Of a stretch of DNA of 64,000 nucleotides, positions 44,190 through 51,926 are shown one piece after another. The stretch comes from Coriobacteriia bacterium (GTDB lineage: Bacteria > Actinomycetota > Coriobacteriia > Anaerosomatales > JAAXUF01): positions 1 to 64,000 of the forward strand of contig JAAXUF010000010.1 of NCBI GenBank assembly GCA_013336165.1. The letters run 5' to 3'. The notes beneath the pieces are model-generated. The model saw only the letters and a list, made by a program, of their open reading frames with translations, was not told the origin of the DNA and did not search any database. The first letter of the stretch is position 1. Each line of letters starts with the position of its first letter. The position numbers were made by a program, and so were the translations under genes.

Positions 44190-44693
44190 ATGGTTTCCGT
44201 TCTGGTTGCCTACGCGACCAAGTACGGCTCGACGCGCGAGGTAGCCGAAGCCGTCGCATCGAGACTGCACTCGCACGGAATCGAGACGTCCGTTCAAGCG
44301 GCGGGTGAGGTGCGTGATCTCGAGGGCTATTCTGCCGTGGTTCTCGGCACGGCGCTCTATTTCTTCCGCTGGCGCGGCGAGGCGCATCGGTTCATGAGAC
44401 GTCATCACTCGGCACTGACCGCGATGCCGGTGGCGCTCTTTGGTCTCGGCCCCATCGAGGACACGCCTGAGCAGTTCGTCGGCGCACGCCAGCACCTGGA
44501 CAAGGGGTTGGCGAAGCACCCTTGGCTGCATCCGGTCAGCATCGCTGTTTTCGGCGGGCGGGTTGAGCCGTCTTTGTTGCGCTTTCCGGACAACAACCCC
44601 GCGTTTCGCAGTATGGGATCACTTGACCTGCGTGACTTTGGCGCGGTGGACGACTGGGCGGATTCGCTCCTTGAGCCGCTTGGCCTTGCCTGA
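44190..44693 (+). CDS. flavodoxin-domain protein
   Basis: This 167-residue protein begins VLVAYATKYGSTREVAEAVA, the FMN phosphate loop of the flavodoxin fold, followed by YSAVVLGTALYFFRW. The last 70 residues resemble the HemG/flavodoxin_5 type rather than classical electron-transfer flavodoxin. The role may be electron transfer or a menaquinone-linked oxidoreductase; sequence alone does not decide. It is 29 nt upstream of the M48-like gene. Confidence 0.85.
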   Translation: MVSVLVAYATKYGSTREVAEAVASRLHSHGIETSVQAAGEVRDLEGYSAVVLGTALYFFRWRGEAHRFMRRHHSALTAMPVALFGLGPIEDTPEQFVGARQHLDKGLAKHPWLHPVSIAVFGGRVEPSLLRFPDNNPAFRSMGSLDLRDFGAVDDWADSLLEPLGLA

Positions 44694-44722
44694 GCCCACC
44701 GAGACCTGCAAGGAGAACACAG

Positions 44723-45742
44723 ATGCCGGCAGACCCGATCCGAGACCGCAGCGCGATGTTTGACAGGTTCGAGCCACTCCCAGAGCGGGCGCAGCGCAAT
44801 CGCAAGCGTCTGCGGAACTTCTTGGTGGTATACGTCGCGCTGTCAAGCGTGTTGGTGGTGCTTGCCCTGCACGCAAGTGTCTTTCTGGTTCTGCTGTTCG
44901 GGGGGTATCAAGCTGGTGTGTCTGTTCTGCTCGGCTCGCTCTCATGGTTCATCGGGCGGTTTCCCGCCATCTTCTTCATGACATGGGCCGTGTGTGCGGT
45001 GCTCTTTGGGATCTTCTGTCTCAGGAGAGTGCGGCAAAGGGAGGCGGCGCTACTCGGGCGGTTGCGCGCCATCCCCGTTCCGACCGGATCGTATCCAGTG
45101 GCCAAGTCCGCACTTCACGATGCGGCGATCGTGAGCGGGATGCCCGTGCCGAGGCTTGCACTCATCCCCGACGGTTCAGTGAATGCCTTTGTGATTGCCT
45201 ACACCCCCCAGACGGCATGGATCGGCGTCACCAATGGCCTCCTCGACCGTCTGTCTGAAAGCGAACTTCGCTGTGTATTCACTCACCTCATCGCTCGTGT
45301 GCGCGATGGGTCAGCACGGACCGCAACCGTTCTCGCTGAGCTTTTCGGTGCGGCATCTGAGGTGGGAAGCGCGGCAGATGGACTGCTGCAAGAGCGGGAT
45401 GACAACCCCTCAGACGGGTCGCTGCTCTATCGCGCAATCAGGACGTGCTTCGGCATCACCTCATTCTTTGTCTTGGCCGGATACAGGCGAGCACAGGCGG
45501 TCAACGCGGAATGCGCCGACTCGGAGGGCATGCTTCTTGCCAAAGACCCCGAAGCGATGCTGGGTGCGCTCGAGAAGGTTCTTCCGGCAGACAATCGGCC
45601 CGGAAGCATATCGGAACCTCGGTTTCGGGATGACCTGTTTGGAGCACTCTTCTTCGCCTGGCCTGCGTTCAGCTTCAACGACGATCCCGAATTGGTCCGC
45701 ATACAGCGGATGCGAGAGGTACTTGGCGCCGCAGGCGCATAA
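44723..45742 (+). CDS. M48-like membrane protein with lost zinc motif
   Basis: This 339-residue protein has hydrophobic segments near residues 33-60 and 80-100, then a cytoplasmic domain like HtpX/M48 peptidases (MPVPRLALIPDGSVNAFVIAYTP in pieces: VPRLALIPD, NAFVIAY, TAWIGVTNGLLDRLSESEL). At the catalytic position, where HEXXH is expected, it reads THLIARV (His188 to Arg192), so the catalytic Glu and second His are both missing. The third-ligand region NAECADSEG keeps an acidic residue. It is probably not a peptidase. The start is ATG 44723 behind AAGGAG. Confidence 0.8.
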   Translation: MPADPIRDRSAMFDRFEPLPERAQRNRKRLRNFLVVYVALSSVLVVLALHASVFLVLLFGGYQAGVSVLLGSLSWFIGRFPAIFFMTWAVCAVLFGIFCLRRVRQREAALLGRLRAIPVPTGSYPVAKSALHDAAIVSGMPVPRLALIPDGSVNAFVIAYTPQTAWIGVTNGLLDRLSESELRCVFTHLIARVRDGSARTATVLAELFGAASEVGSAADGLLQERDDNPSDGSLLYRAIRTCFGITSFFVLAGYRRAQAVNAECADSEGMLLAKDPEAMLGALEKVLPADNRPGSISEPRFRDDLFGALFFAWPAFSFNDDPELVRIQRMREVLGAAGA

Positions 45743-45759
45743 GAGGAATCCAGGACTTC

Positions 45760-46170
45760 TCAGCTCACAGCTTTCTTCACCAGCGCGCCGATCATCGTCT
45801 CTTCGGCTGCGGTCAACTCCGTCAGAGCGAACGCAACCGGCCACATGTGGCCCTCGTCAAGGTTCGCATCGTGCTGGAAGCCGAACGTCGCGTACCGCGT
45901 CTTGAACTTCTGTGCGCTTTGGAAGAAACAGATGACCTTGCCGTCCTTGGCGTACGCGGGCATCCCGTACCAGAGTTTCGGCGAGAGAATCGGCGCATTG
46001 GCTTTGATGATCGCATGGAGCCGCTCGGCCATGTCACGATCCGATCCCGACATCTCGGCGATGTTCGCAAGTACCTCGGCCTCGCCGTCAGCCTTGTTCG
46101 CACGCGGCCTGCGGCGAGCGGTCGGTTCCGTTGCGTTCTTCTTGGCCGTATCGGGTGCATCTTCGTTCAT
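45760..46170 (-). CDS. DUF1801-family protein
   Basis: This 136-residue protein has a basic, disordered first 30 residues. A DUF1801/YdhG-like domain follows, with [20 protein letters not shown] in pieces ([20 protein letters not shown]) and a C-terminal helix. Members include the so-called iron-sulfur frataxin-like YdhG, but a biochemical role is not established. It is convergent with the M48-like gene. Confidence 0.8.
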   Translation of the reverse strand: MNEDAPDTAKKNATEPTARRRPRANKADGEAEVLANIAEMSGSDRDMAERLHAIIKANAPILSPKLWYGMPAYAKDGKVICFFQSAQKFKTRYATFGFQHDANLDEGHMWPVAFALTELTAAEETMIGALVKKAVS

Positions 46171-46219
46171 CTCAGGGGGTCTCCGTTCTCATTCCGGCGA
46201 CAAGCGTTGCGTGGAGTTT

Positions 46220-47083
46220 CTACCCAGTCGCCAGCCCCGCAGCCATCTCGCGACCCTTGGGCGTTGCGGCTAGCCCGCCCTGCGCGGTCTCGCGTAGGCT
46301 CGGCGGAAGTGAGCGCCCCACCGACCCCATCGCATCGATGACCTGATCCAGCGGCACAGGGAACTCCACGCCGGCGAGCGCCATCTCGGTTGCCGCGAGC
46401 GCCACGGCCACACCGGTCGCGTTGCGGTACACGCACGGAACCTCAACCAGCCCGCCGATCGGGTCGCACACCAAGCCGAGCTGCCCCTGCAGCGCCAGTG
46501 CGGCTGCGTGCCCGGCCTGCTCGGTTGTTCCGCCCGAAAGCTGGACGGCCGCCGCAGCGGCCATCGCCGAGCCGGACCCGATCTCGGCCTGGCATCCGCC
46601 GGCCGCGCCCGAAAGCGTCGCGCGCGCTGCGATCACGGCGCCGATGCCCGCGGCCGCGAACAGCGCGTCGACGAGCGCGGCATCGTCTGCCCCGCACTGG
46701 GCGCCCACGTTCAGCACCACCGCCGGCAGCACGCCCGAGGCTCCTCCGGTGGGTGCGGCGACGATGCGTCCCATTGCGGCGTTGACTTCGCCGACCGCCA
46801 GTCCCGCCGCGATGGCGTCGCGCGCCATGCCGCCGAGCGGCCCCGCCCCCGACGCCGCGACCTTGGCGGCATCTCCTCCCACGAACCCCGAGCGCGACCG
46901 CGCGGAGCCTGAAAGCCCGGTCGCCACGGCCTCGCGCATCACGCCGAGCGTCTCGGCCATGCGGGCGTTGAGAGTGGCGGGATCCGCGCCGGTCTCGGCA
47001 GCTTCCCGCGCGAGCGCTGCCTTGCCGAGCGAACCGTGTTGGGCGCTGGCGATCAGCAGTTCCTGGAACGACGCGTAGGCCAC
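46220..47083 (-). CDS. sdaAA: L-serine dehydratase, iron-sulfur type, alpha subunit
   Basis: About 287 residues. SdaAA deaminates L-serine to pyruvate using an oxygen-sensitive 4Fe-4S cluster. The ATPTGGASG-like motif appears as AAPTGGASGVLPAV, GGCQAEIGSGSAM contains the family cluster Cys, and CDPIGGLVEVPC supplies two more. The start is GTG 47083 with AGGGAG upstream; the open frame to TTG 47107 lacks a ribosome binding site. The usual beta subunit (sdaAB) is not in this window, so it must be elsewhere or absent. Confidence 0.92.
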   Translation of the reverse strand: MAYASFQELLIASAQHGSLGKAALAREAAETGADPATLNARMAETLGVMREAVATGLSGSARSRSGFVGGDAAKVAASGAGPLGGMARDAIAAGLAVGEVNAAMGRIVAAPTGGASGVLPAVVLNVGAQCGADDAALVDALFAAAGIGAVIAARATLSGAAGGCQAEIGSGSAMAAAAAVQLSGGTTEQAGHAAALALQGQLGLVCDPIGGLVEVPCVYRNATGVAVALAATEMALAGVEFPVPLDQVIDAMGSVGRSLPPSLRETAQGGLAATPKGREMAAGLATG

Positions 47084-47201
47084 GACGGCTCCCTTCGAGA
47101 GTACCAATGCGGTGCGCTTTCGCGTGCCTGCGGCGATTGTAGCGCGAAGAGGCTCTGGAGGGCGTCTCGGATCGAATCATTACTAAACATGTAAGATTTC
47201 G

Positions 47202-47261
47202 TTGACGGGTTGGCGAAGAGGGGAGTAGTATGCACGTAGAGATAGAATTAGCATAGGCTAA
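47202..47261 (+). promoter_or_regulatory. feoAB promoter with DtxR-like iron box
   Basis: TTGACG (47202-47207) and TAGTAT (47226-47231) are spaced by 18 bp. About 10 nt beyond the predicted start lies TTAGCATAGGCTAA (47248-47261), whose arms TTAGC and GCTAA form an inverted repeat resembling the DtxR/IdeR consensus TTAGGNNNNNCCTAA. Iron-loaded repressor bound here would block elongation or open-complex formation. The palindrome is seen; the regulator is inferred. Confidence 0.65.
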
Positions 47262-47303
47262 GTAACGAAGTTGGCGAAGTCGAACGAGTGGAAGGAGGAA
47301 GCC

Positions 47304-47582
47304 GTGAGCGACGCCACTACCAGCGCGGAGGTTCCGGTTCCCGCCATCTGCGAGTCGTGCACGCTGGACTGCGCGCGCAAGGGCGAGCGCATGGAGATCC
47401 TCTCAGTCGACGATCCTCACGCTCGAGTCCAAGCGCTGCGCCTCGGTATGGCCGAGGGCGCGTGCGTTCAATGTGTCACCCGTGTGCCCGCAGGTCCGCT
47501 TGTCATCCGCAGCGGCCGCCAGGAGATCGCTATCGGCCGCAAGCTCGCCGAGCGGATCAGCGTTCGCATGCTGGACGCATAG
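47304..47582 (+). CDS. feoA: FeoA-domain protein
   Basis: 92 residues from GTG 47304 behind GGAGGAA. It has an SH3-like FeoA fold: an opening Cys-rich CESCTLDCARKGERMEIL, the loop VQALRLGMAEGACVQCV and the end AIGRKLAERISVRML. FeoA works with FeoB in ferrous iron uptake. The N-terminal paired cysteines (C-x2-C-x3-C) and the CVQC are unusual for FeoA and might bind metal. feoB follows after 10 nt. Confidence 0.92.
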   Translation: MSDATTSAEVPVPAICESCTLDCARKGERMEILSVDDPHARVQALRLGMAEGACVQCVTRVPAGPLVIRSGRQEIAIGRKLAERISVRMLDA

Positions 47583-47592
47583 GCTGTCTCGC

Positions 47593-49458
47593 ATGGCCGC
47601 CTCCAACGCCAGTTGCCACTCCGCCGGCGGGACACACGTTCGCGAGGGTGCCGAGGCCGTCGTCCTTGTCGGCAATCCCAACGTGGGCAAGTCGGTCGTC
47701 TTCAACGCATTGACGGGCACGTACGTGGACGTCAGCAACTTCCCGGGTACCACGGTCGAGCTGACGCGCGGGCGTCTCGGCGAGCATGATGTGGTGGATA
47801 CCCCCGGCGTCTACGGCGTCTCGTCGTTCACCGATGAGGAGACCGTCGCGCGCGACATCATCTTGTCGGGCGATATCGTGGTCAACGTGGTCGATTCGGC
47901 GCATCTCGAACGCGACCTGTTCCTGACGCTGCAGCTGGCTGACATGGGCAAGCGCATGGTCGTCGCGCTCAACATGGCGGACGAAGCGCGCCATCAAGGA
48001 GTCGGCATCGACCGCGACCTGCTCGAGGACCTGCTCGGCGTGCCGGTTGTCGAGACCGTCGCTGTCGAAGGCGAGGGTATCGCCGAACTCAAGGCCGCCA
48101 TTCCGCGAGCGCGTGTCGGCCATGCTGACCCGGAGCTTGCGCCAGTACTCGCCGAGACCGCCGAGCGCCTCGGCTGTTCGCGTGCTGAGGCGCTGCTGGT
48201 GCTGGAGGGCGACGAGGCGGTGAGCGAGCGTCTGGGCGCCGAGCCGGGCGGGGAGCGCGATGCGATCTACCTGCGCAGGCGCGCACGCGTCGACGACATG
48301 TGCGGCCACGTCGTCACCGAGTCGCTGCAGGGCGCGAGCTTCTCGGCGAAGCTATCGCACGCGATGATGCATCCGCTCACCGGCATTCCGATGCTGCTGG
48401 TGCTGCTGGGTGCGATCTACGTGGTGATCGGCAAGCTGGTGGCGGGGAATCTCGTCGGATTCCTGCAGGGCACGCTGATGGAAGGCCACTACATTCCTTG
48501 GGTGCAGGGGCTGGTCGGGCATCTTGCCGCGCCGAATTCTGCTGTCTTCGAGGTTCTGGCGGGGCAGTTTGGGCTGCTTACGATGGCGCCCTCAACGCTG
48601 CTCGGCGTGATACTGCCGCTGGTCACGGCCTTCTACCTGCTGCTTTCGCTTCTGGAGGACAGCGGATACCTTCTGAGAATCGCTACGCTCACGGACCGCA
48701 TACTCGTTTCGATGGGCCTCAATGGCCGCGCGGTGATCCCGTTCATCCTCGGCCTCGGGTGCGTGACGATGGGCACGCTGTCCACGCGGGTTCTTGGCAG
48801 CAGGCGGGAGCGCTTCATCGCAACGGCGCTCATGGCGGTCACCGTGCCATGTTCGGCGCAACTCGCAATCGTCGCCGCACTCATGACCACGGCCGCGCCG
48901 ATCTACACCGTTGCATACTTCGCCATCCTAGCCGCAGTGTTCATCGCGCTGGGCACGCTGCTGCACAAGCTCGTGCCCGGGCAGTCCAGCGATCTCCTGA
49001 TCGACCTTCCTCCTCTTCGGTTGCCCCGCGTCGACAACATGCTGCGCAAGACCGGCATCAAGGCCTGGGGATTCATGCGCGAGGTGACGATGTTCTTCGC
49101 GGTGGGCACTCTGGTCCTCGGCCTGCTCAAGGTGACGGGCGCGCTCGGATGGATCACCACTGCGGCGGCACCACTGATGACGGGCTGGCTCGGGCTTCCG
49201 CGCGAGACGGCGACCGCATTCGTGATGGGCATGATCCGGCGCGACTTCGGCGCCGCTGGCTTCTTCTCGATGGACCTTACGAGCCCGCAACTCCTGGTCG
49301 CCATGGTCACGATCACGCTGTTCGTGCCATGCATCGCTTCGACCGTCGTGGTGCTCAAGGAGCGCGGTTGGCGCTACATGTTCGGACTGGTGGCGGGCTC
49401 AACGGGGTTCGCGGTACTTCTCGGCGGCGTGATCGCACACGTACTCAGGATCGCGTAG
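47593..49458 (+). CDS. feoB: ferrous iron transporter FeoB
   Basis: About 621 residues from ATG 47593. The cytoplasmic G-domain shows GNPNVGKSVVFNALTG, the DTPGVYG switch and NMAD as the guanine-specificity motif. The membrane part has about eight spans, with two Gate motifs around PFILGLGCVTMGTLSTR and MIRRDFGAAG. It takes up Fe2+ across the inner membrane. The open frame to 47473 runs through feoA and is not used. It is in one operon with feoA and the small Cys-rich gene. Confidence 0.95.
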   Translation: MAASNASCHSAGGTHVREGAEAVVLVGNPNVGKSVVFNALTGTYVDVSNFPGTTVELTRGRLGEHDVVDTPGVYGVSSFTDEETVARDIILSGDIVVNVVDSAHLERDLFLTLQLADMGKRMVVALNMADEARHQGVGIDRDLLEDLLGVPVVETVAVEGEGIAELKAAIPRARVGHADPELAPVLAETAERLGCSRAEALLVLEGDEAVSERLGAEPGGERDAIYLRRRARVDDMCGHVVTESLQGASFSAKLSHAMMHPLTGIPMLLVLLGAIYVVIGKLVAGNLVGFLQGTLMEGHYIPWVQGLVGHLAAPNSAVFEVLAGQFGLLTMAPSTLLGVILPLVTAFYLLLSLLEDSGYLLRIATLTDRILVSMGLNGRAVIPFILGLGCVTMGTLSTRVLGSRRERFIATALMAVTVPCSAQLAIVAALMTTAAPIYTVAYFAILAAVFIALGTLLHKLVPGQSSDLLIDLPPLRLPRVDNMLRKTGIKAWGFMREVTMFFAVGTLVLGLLKVTGALGWITTAAAPLMTGWLGLPRETATAFVMGMIRRDFGAAGFFSMDLTSPQLLVAMVTITLFVPCIASTVVVLKERGWRYMFGLVAGSTGFAVLLGGVIAHVLRIA

Positions 49459-49466
49459 GGGAGGCG

Positions 49467-49640
49467 ATGGGCGAGATGACGGTACAGGTGAAATGCCCAA
49501 AGTGCGGACTTAAGTCCGCAGAAGTACGTTGCCCGCGCTGCAATACGCTCAAGACGCGGGGCTGCGATGGGGTGTGCTCGGCATGCTTGACCGCGTGCGC
49601 GAAGGAGAAAAGCGTCGCTGACGGGAACTCCACGGCGTGA
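49467..49640 (+). CDS. small Cys-rich zinc-ribbon-like protein after feoB
   Basis: This 57-residue protein starts at ATG 49467 behind GGGGAGG, 8 nt after feoB. It contains CPKCG, CPRCN and then C-D-G-V-C-S-A-C, eight cysteines in all, enough for one or two zinc or iron-sulfur sites. It sits at the position of FeoC in other operons but has no FeoC winged-helix sequence. Likely a metal-binding accessory of FeoAB; that role is inference. Confidence 0.8.
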   Translation: MGEMTVQVKCPKCGLKSAEVRCPRCNTLKTRGCDGVCSACLTACAKEKSVADGNSTA

Positions 49641-49782
49641 ACTGCCTCCGAATGACCAGTGAGATGGTGGGGAAGAGTCAGATCGGCCGCACGTCGGCAG
49701 GTCGAACGATTCGCACGGCGCTGTACTTGCTCTAGGGCCCGTGTCGTATACTGTTTAGGCCGCCAACCTTCACATCAACTTG

Positions 49783-51318
49783 ATGGATGGAGCCCCAGTT
49801 GTCTCTGCTGTCAGTCGCAATCCCTCTGAGTTGTCTATGAGCGACATGGCCGGTGCGATTTCCGATGCGCGTGCGACAGCAACGCGGAAAGAGGGCTCTC
49901 TTCTTGTCATTGGCCTAGTAGGATTCTCCTCATCTCTCACCTGGGTATTCCTCCTTCTCACTACCGCAGCGCCAACGGCCGTCCATTCCTGGTACGAATC
50001 GTGGTTCGTTCGCGTGATCATGATCGCCGGCGCAGCGATAGCGCTCTTTGTCTGCTGGCTTCTTGCGGAGTTCATCTCGCGCAGAAGCTGGTTCTTGCCG
50101 GTTGTCGGACTGTTGGCGTTGTCGAGTTGTTTGGTGTTGCTGTTCCCGTCCCTTGCCGACATTGCCCACGTCGTCTTCTTGGTGTGGGGACTTGCCGGCG
50201 CAGGAGGAGCTTGTGTGTTCCTCCTGTGGGGCGGGTTCTTCTCCGCACATGGGCGCAGCAGGGGTCTGCCTTACTTGGCCGGCAGCGTGTTGCTCGCGAT
50301 GCTCCTCGCCTTGGGAATCTCGTTCCTTGGCCGATCGACCTCATTCGCACTTGCGACAATCCTCGAACTGCTCTCGATGGTAATCCTTGTGTCGTTGCAG
50401 AATCTCTGGCGTTCTTCGTCTCGCGAAGAGATCGAAAGCATCTCAGAGGCGGATGACCGTTCTGGTCCCTCATGGCAATCGGCATTGATGACAGGCGTGT
50501 TCGGTGTCGGCCTCAGCTTCTCGCTCTACTACCTTGTGGAACAAGCACTCCTCACCCCTCGTGTCATGTTCGCTTTGGGTGGTGCGGTGGGCCTCTCCTG
50601 CGTCGTCATACTGTTCGACGCGAGGAAGACCCATGTGATCACGAGAACCCTGCTGCTCAAACTCCTCGCGCCTTGTGTGGCCGTGGGCCTGTTCCCCATG
50701 CCGTTTCTGGGAGTGACAGGACGGGTTCTCTGCAACGCCTTTCTCCTCTTTGTGTTCATGACTCACGTGATCGTGAACCTCGGCGTGGCATCGAAGGAAG
50801 TCGGACTCACGGGACTTTCGCCTGTGCGGGTCTTCAGCATAAGTGGCGTGGCTGGGGCCTTTGGGATGATGGCCGGATGGCTACTGGGTTACGGGACCTT
50901 TCGCGTCGCCGATGGAGCGCTTGTCATCGCCGTGCCAATCGGGCTGATGTGCATGTTCATCCTCATCGCCGCCCTCATCGTGGAAGACCCGTACACCGAC
51001 GGAGTGGCGCTTTCTTCGCCGCGGGGGGACTCGAGCGAGGAGCAGGACGCCGGTCCCTCAAGCTCGCGGGGAAAGAGTCTCTGGAAGCAGCGCTGTTCGA
51101 TGGTCGCAGACCGCTACGGACTCTCGTCTCGCGAGAGTGAGGTGCTTTTCCTGCTGGCCAAGGGCCGTAATGCCGAGTACATCGAAAACAAGCTCTTCAT
51201 CTCGAACCACACGGCGAAAGCCCACATATACAACATCTATCGGAAGACGGGTGTCCATTCGCGTCACGAGTTGATGGACCTGATCGAACGTTTCAACATC
51301 CCGAGAGAGCGAACCTGA
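49783..51318 (+). CDS. polytopic membrane LuxR-family regulator (module 1)
   Basis: About 511 residues, with about 12 hydrophobic spans from residue 40 to 405 in an MFS-like arrangement. A cytoplasmic linker and a C-terminal LuxR helix-turn-helix (YGLSSRESEVLFLLAKGRN, then NHTAKAHIYNIYRKTGVHSR) follow. Membrane LuxR regulators of this type are abundant in Coriobacteriia and usually sit next to the catabolic operon they control. The start is ATG 49783 or TTG 49780, with no clear ribosome binding site; ATG 49837 is another option. The molybdoenzyme module begins 260 nt downstream. Confidence 0.88.
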   Translation: MDGAPVVSAVSRNPSELSMSDMAGAISDARATATRKEGSLLVIGLVGFSSSLTWVFLLLTTAAPTAVHSWYESWFVRVIMIAGAAIALFVCWLLAEFISRRSWFLPVVGLLALSSCLVLLFPSLADIAHVVFLVWGLAGAGGACVFLLWGGFFSAHGRSRGLPYLAGSVLLAMLLALGISFLGRSTSFALATILELLSMVILVSLQNLWRSSSREEIESISEADDRSGPSWQSALMTGVFGVGLSFSLYYLVEQALLTPRVMFALGGAVGLSCVVILFDARKTHVITRTLLLKLLAPCVAVGLFPMPFLGVTGRVLCNAFLLFVFMTHVIVNLGVASKEVGLTGLSPVRVFSISGVAGAFGMMAGWLLGYGTFRVADGALVIAVPIGLMCMFILIAALIVEDPYTDGVALSSPRGDSSEEQDAGPSSSRGKSLWKQRCSMVADRYGLSSRESEVLFLLAKGRNAEYIENKLFISNHTAKAHIYNIYRKTGVHSRHELMDLIERFNIPRERT

Positions 51319-51393
51319 GCAGGCTGCATTCCGCGCCACCGCTCTGCGCATTCTCAAACCCCTTGTACCCTCATTCGTCTTTCTTCAGGCGAC

Positions 51394-51468
51394 AAACCGC
51401 AGTTCAGAGGCCCGACTAAGACTTGGTCACATAGGGCTCATCCCCAAGTCATATATCCGGGTCAATGT
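51394..51468. repeat. 75-bp conserved element upstream of oxidoreductase module 1
   Basis: It aligns without gaps to 56490-56564. The first 19 bases match at 18 positions, CATAGGG in the middle is identical, and the last 23 bases (AAGTCATATATCCGGG and following) match at 22. Both copies lie between a luxR-type gene and a molybdopterin oxidoreductase operon. It is probably a shared promoter or operator; no known site is recognised. Confidence 0.8.
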
Positions 51469-51579
51469 TGTCGGCGACATCGTTGCCTACACTCCTAGCA
51501 ACAGCGGACCGCTAGCGCAGACGATGCCCCGTCCCGGCCAAAAGGCCTGGTGTGGTCGCTCTGCGGAAAGGAAGATGAG

Positions 51580-51828
51580 ATGTGCTTTAGGCCAGCAGAA
51601 GCGGAATTGGGGCCGGTGCAGTGTCCGGGATGCGGGAAGAGGATCAACCGCATCGCGAGACAGCTGCCCAAAGAATGCCCATTCTGCGAGATTTCACTTG
51701 AGAGTCTACAAGAAGCCGCTCCCGGAACTCCCGGTGCTTCAGGAGCACCGAAGGCCCCCGGAGCACCGAAAGCACCAGTAGCGCCGAAGGCCCCCGGAGC
51801 ACCGAAGGCTCCTTCGGCGTCTGAGTAG
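51580..51828 (+). CDS. small zinc-ribbon protein with Pro-Lys-Ala repeat tail
   Basis: 82 residues from ATG 51580 behind GGAAGATGAG. The first 45 residues contain CPGCGK and CPFCE, one zinc-ribbon pair set. The last 35 are low-complexity repeats of GAPKAP and VAPKAP units. The opening MCFRPA resembles small proteins I recall next to molybdoenzyme operons of gut Coriobacteriia, but this is memory and not checked. No function is known. Confidence 0.75.
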   Translation: MCFRPAEAELGPVQCPGCGKRINRIARQLPKECPFCEISLESLQEAAPGTPGASGAPKAPGAPKAPVAPKAPGAPKAPSASE

Positions 51829-51926
51829 CCTTACGCCCCGCGACTGCTCCTCGGAATGACGTGGGGAGAGCCAGGAACCGGTTGTTCAAAGCAGATAAGA
51901 ATCTGAGACAGAGAAGGGAGCATGTG

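Noticed and set aside
48300-49463. A long frame overlapping feoB in another frame, running into the Cys-rich gene
   Set aside because: Arg/His/Ala-rich nonsense up to 49463; only the last part, started at ATG 49467, is a plausible separate gene.
51721-51825. Short tandem repeats considered as a CRISPR-like array
   Set aside because: The units are in frame, encode PKAP repeats and have no spacers; they are part of the small zinc-ribbon gene.
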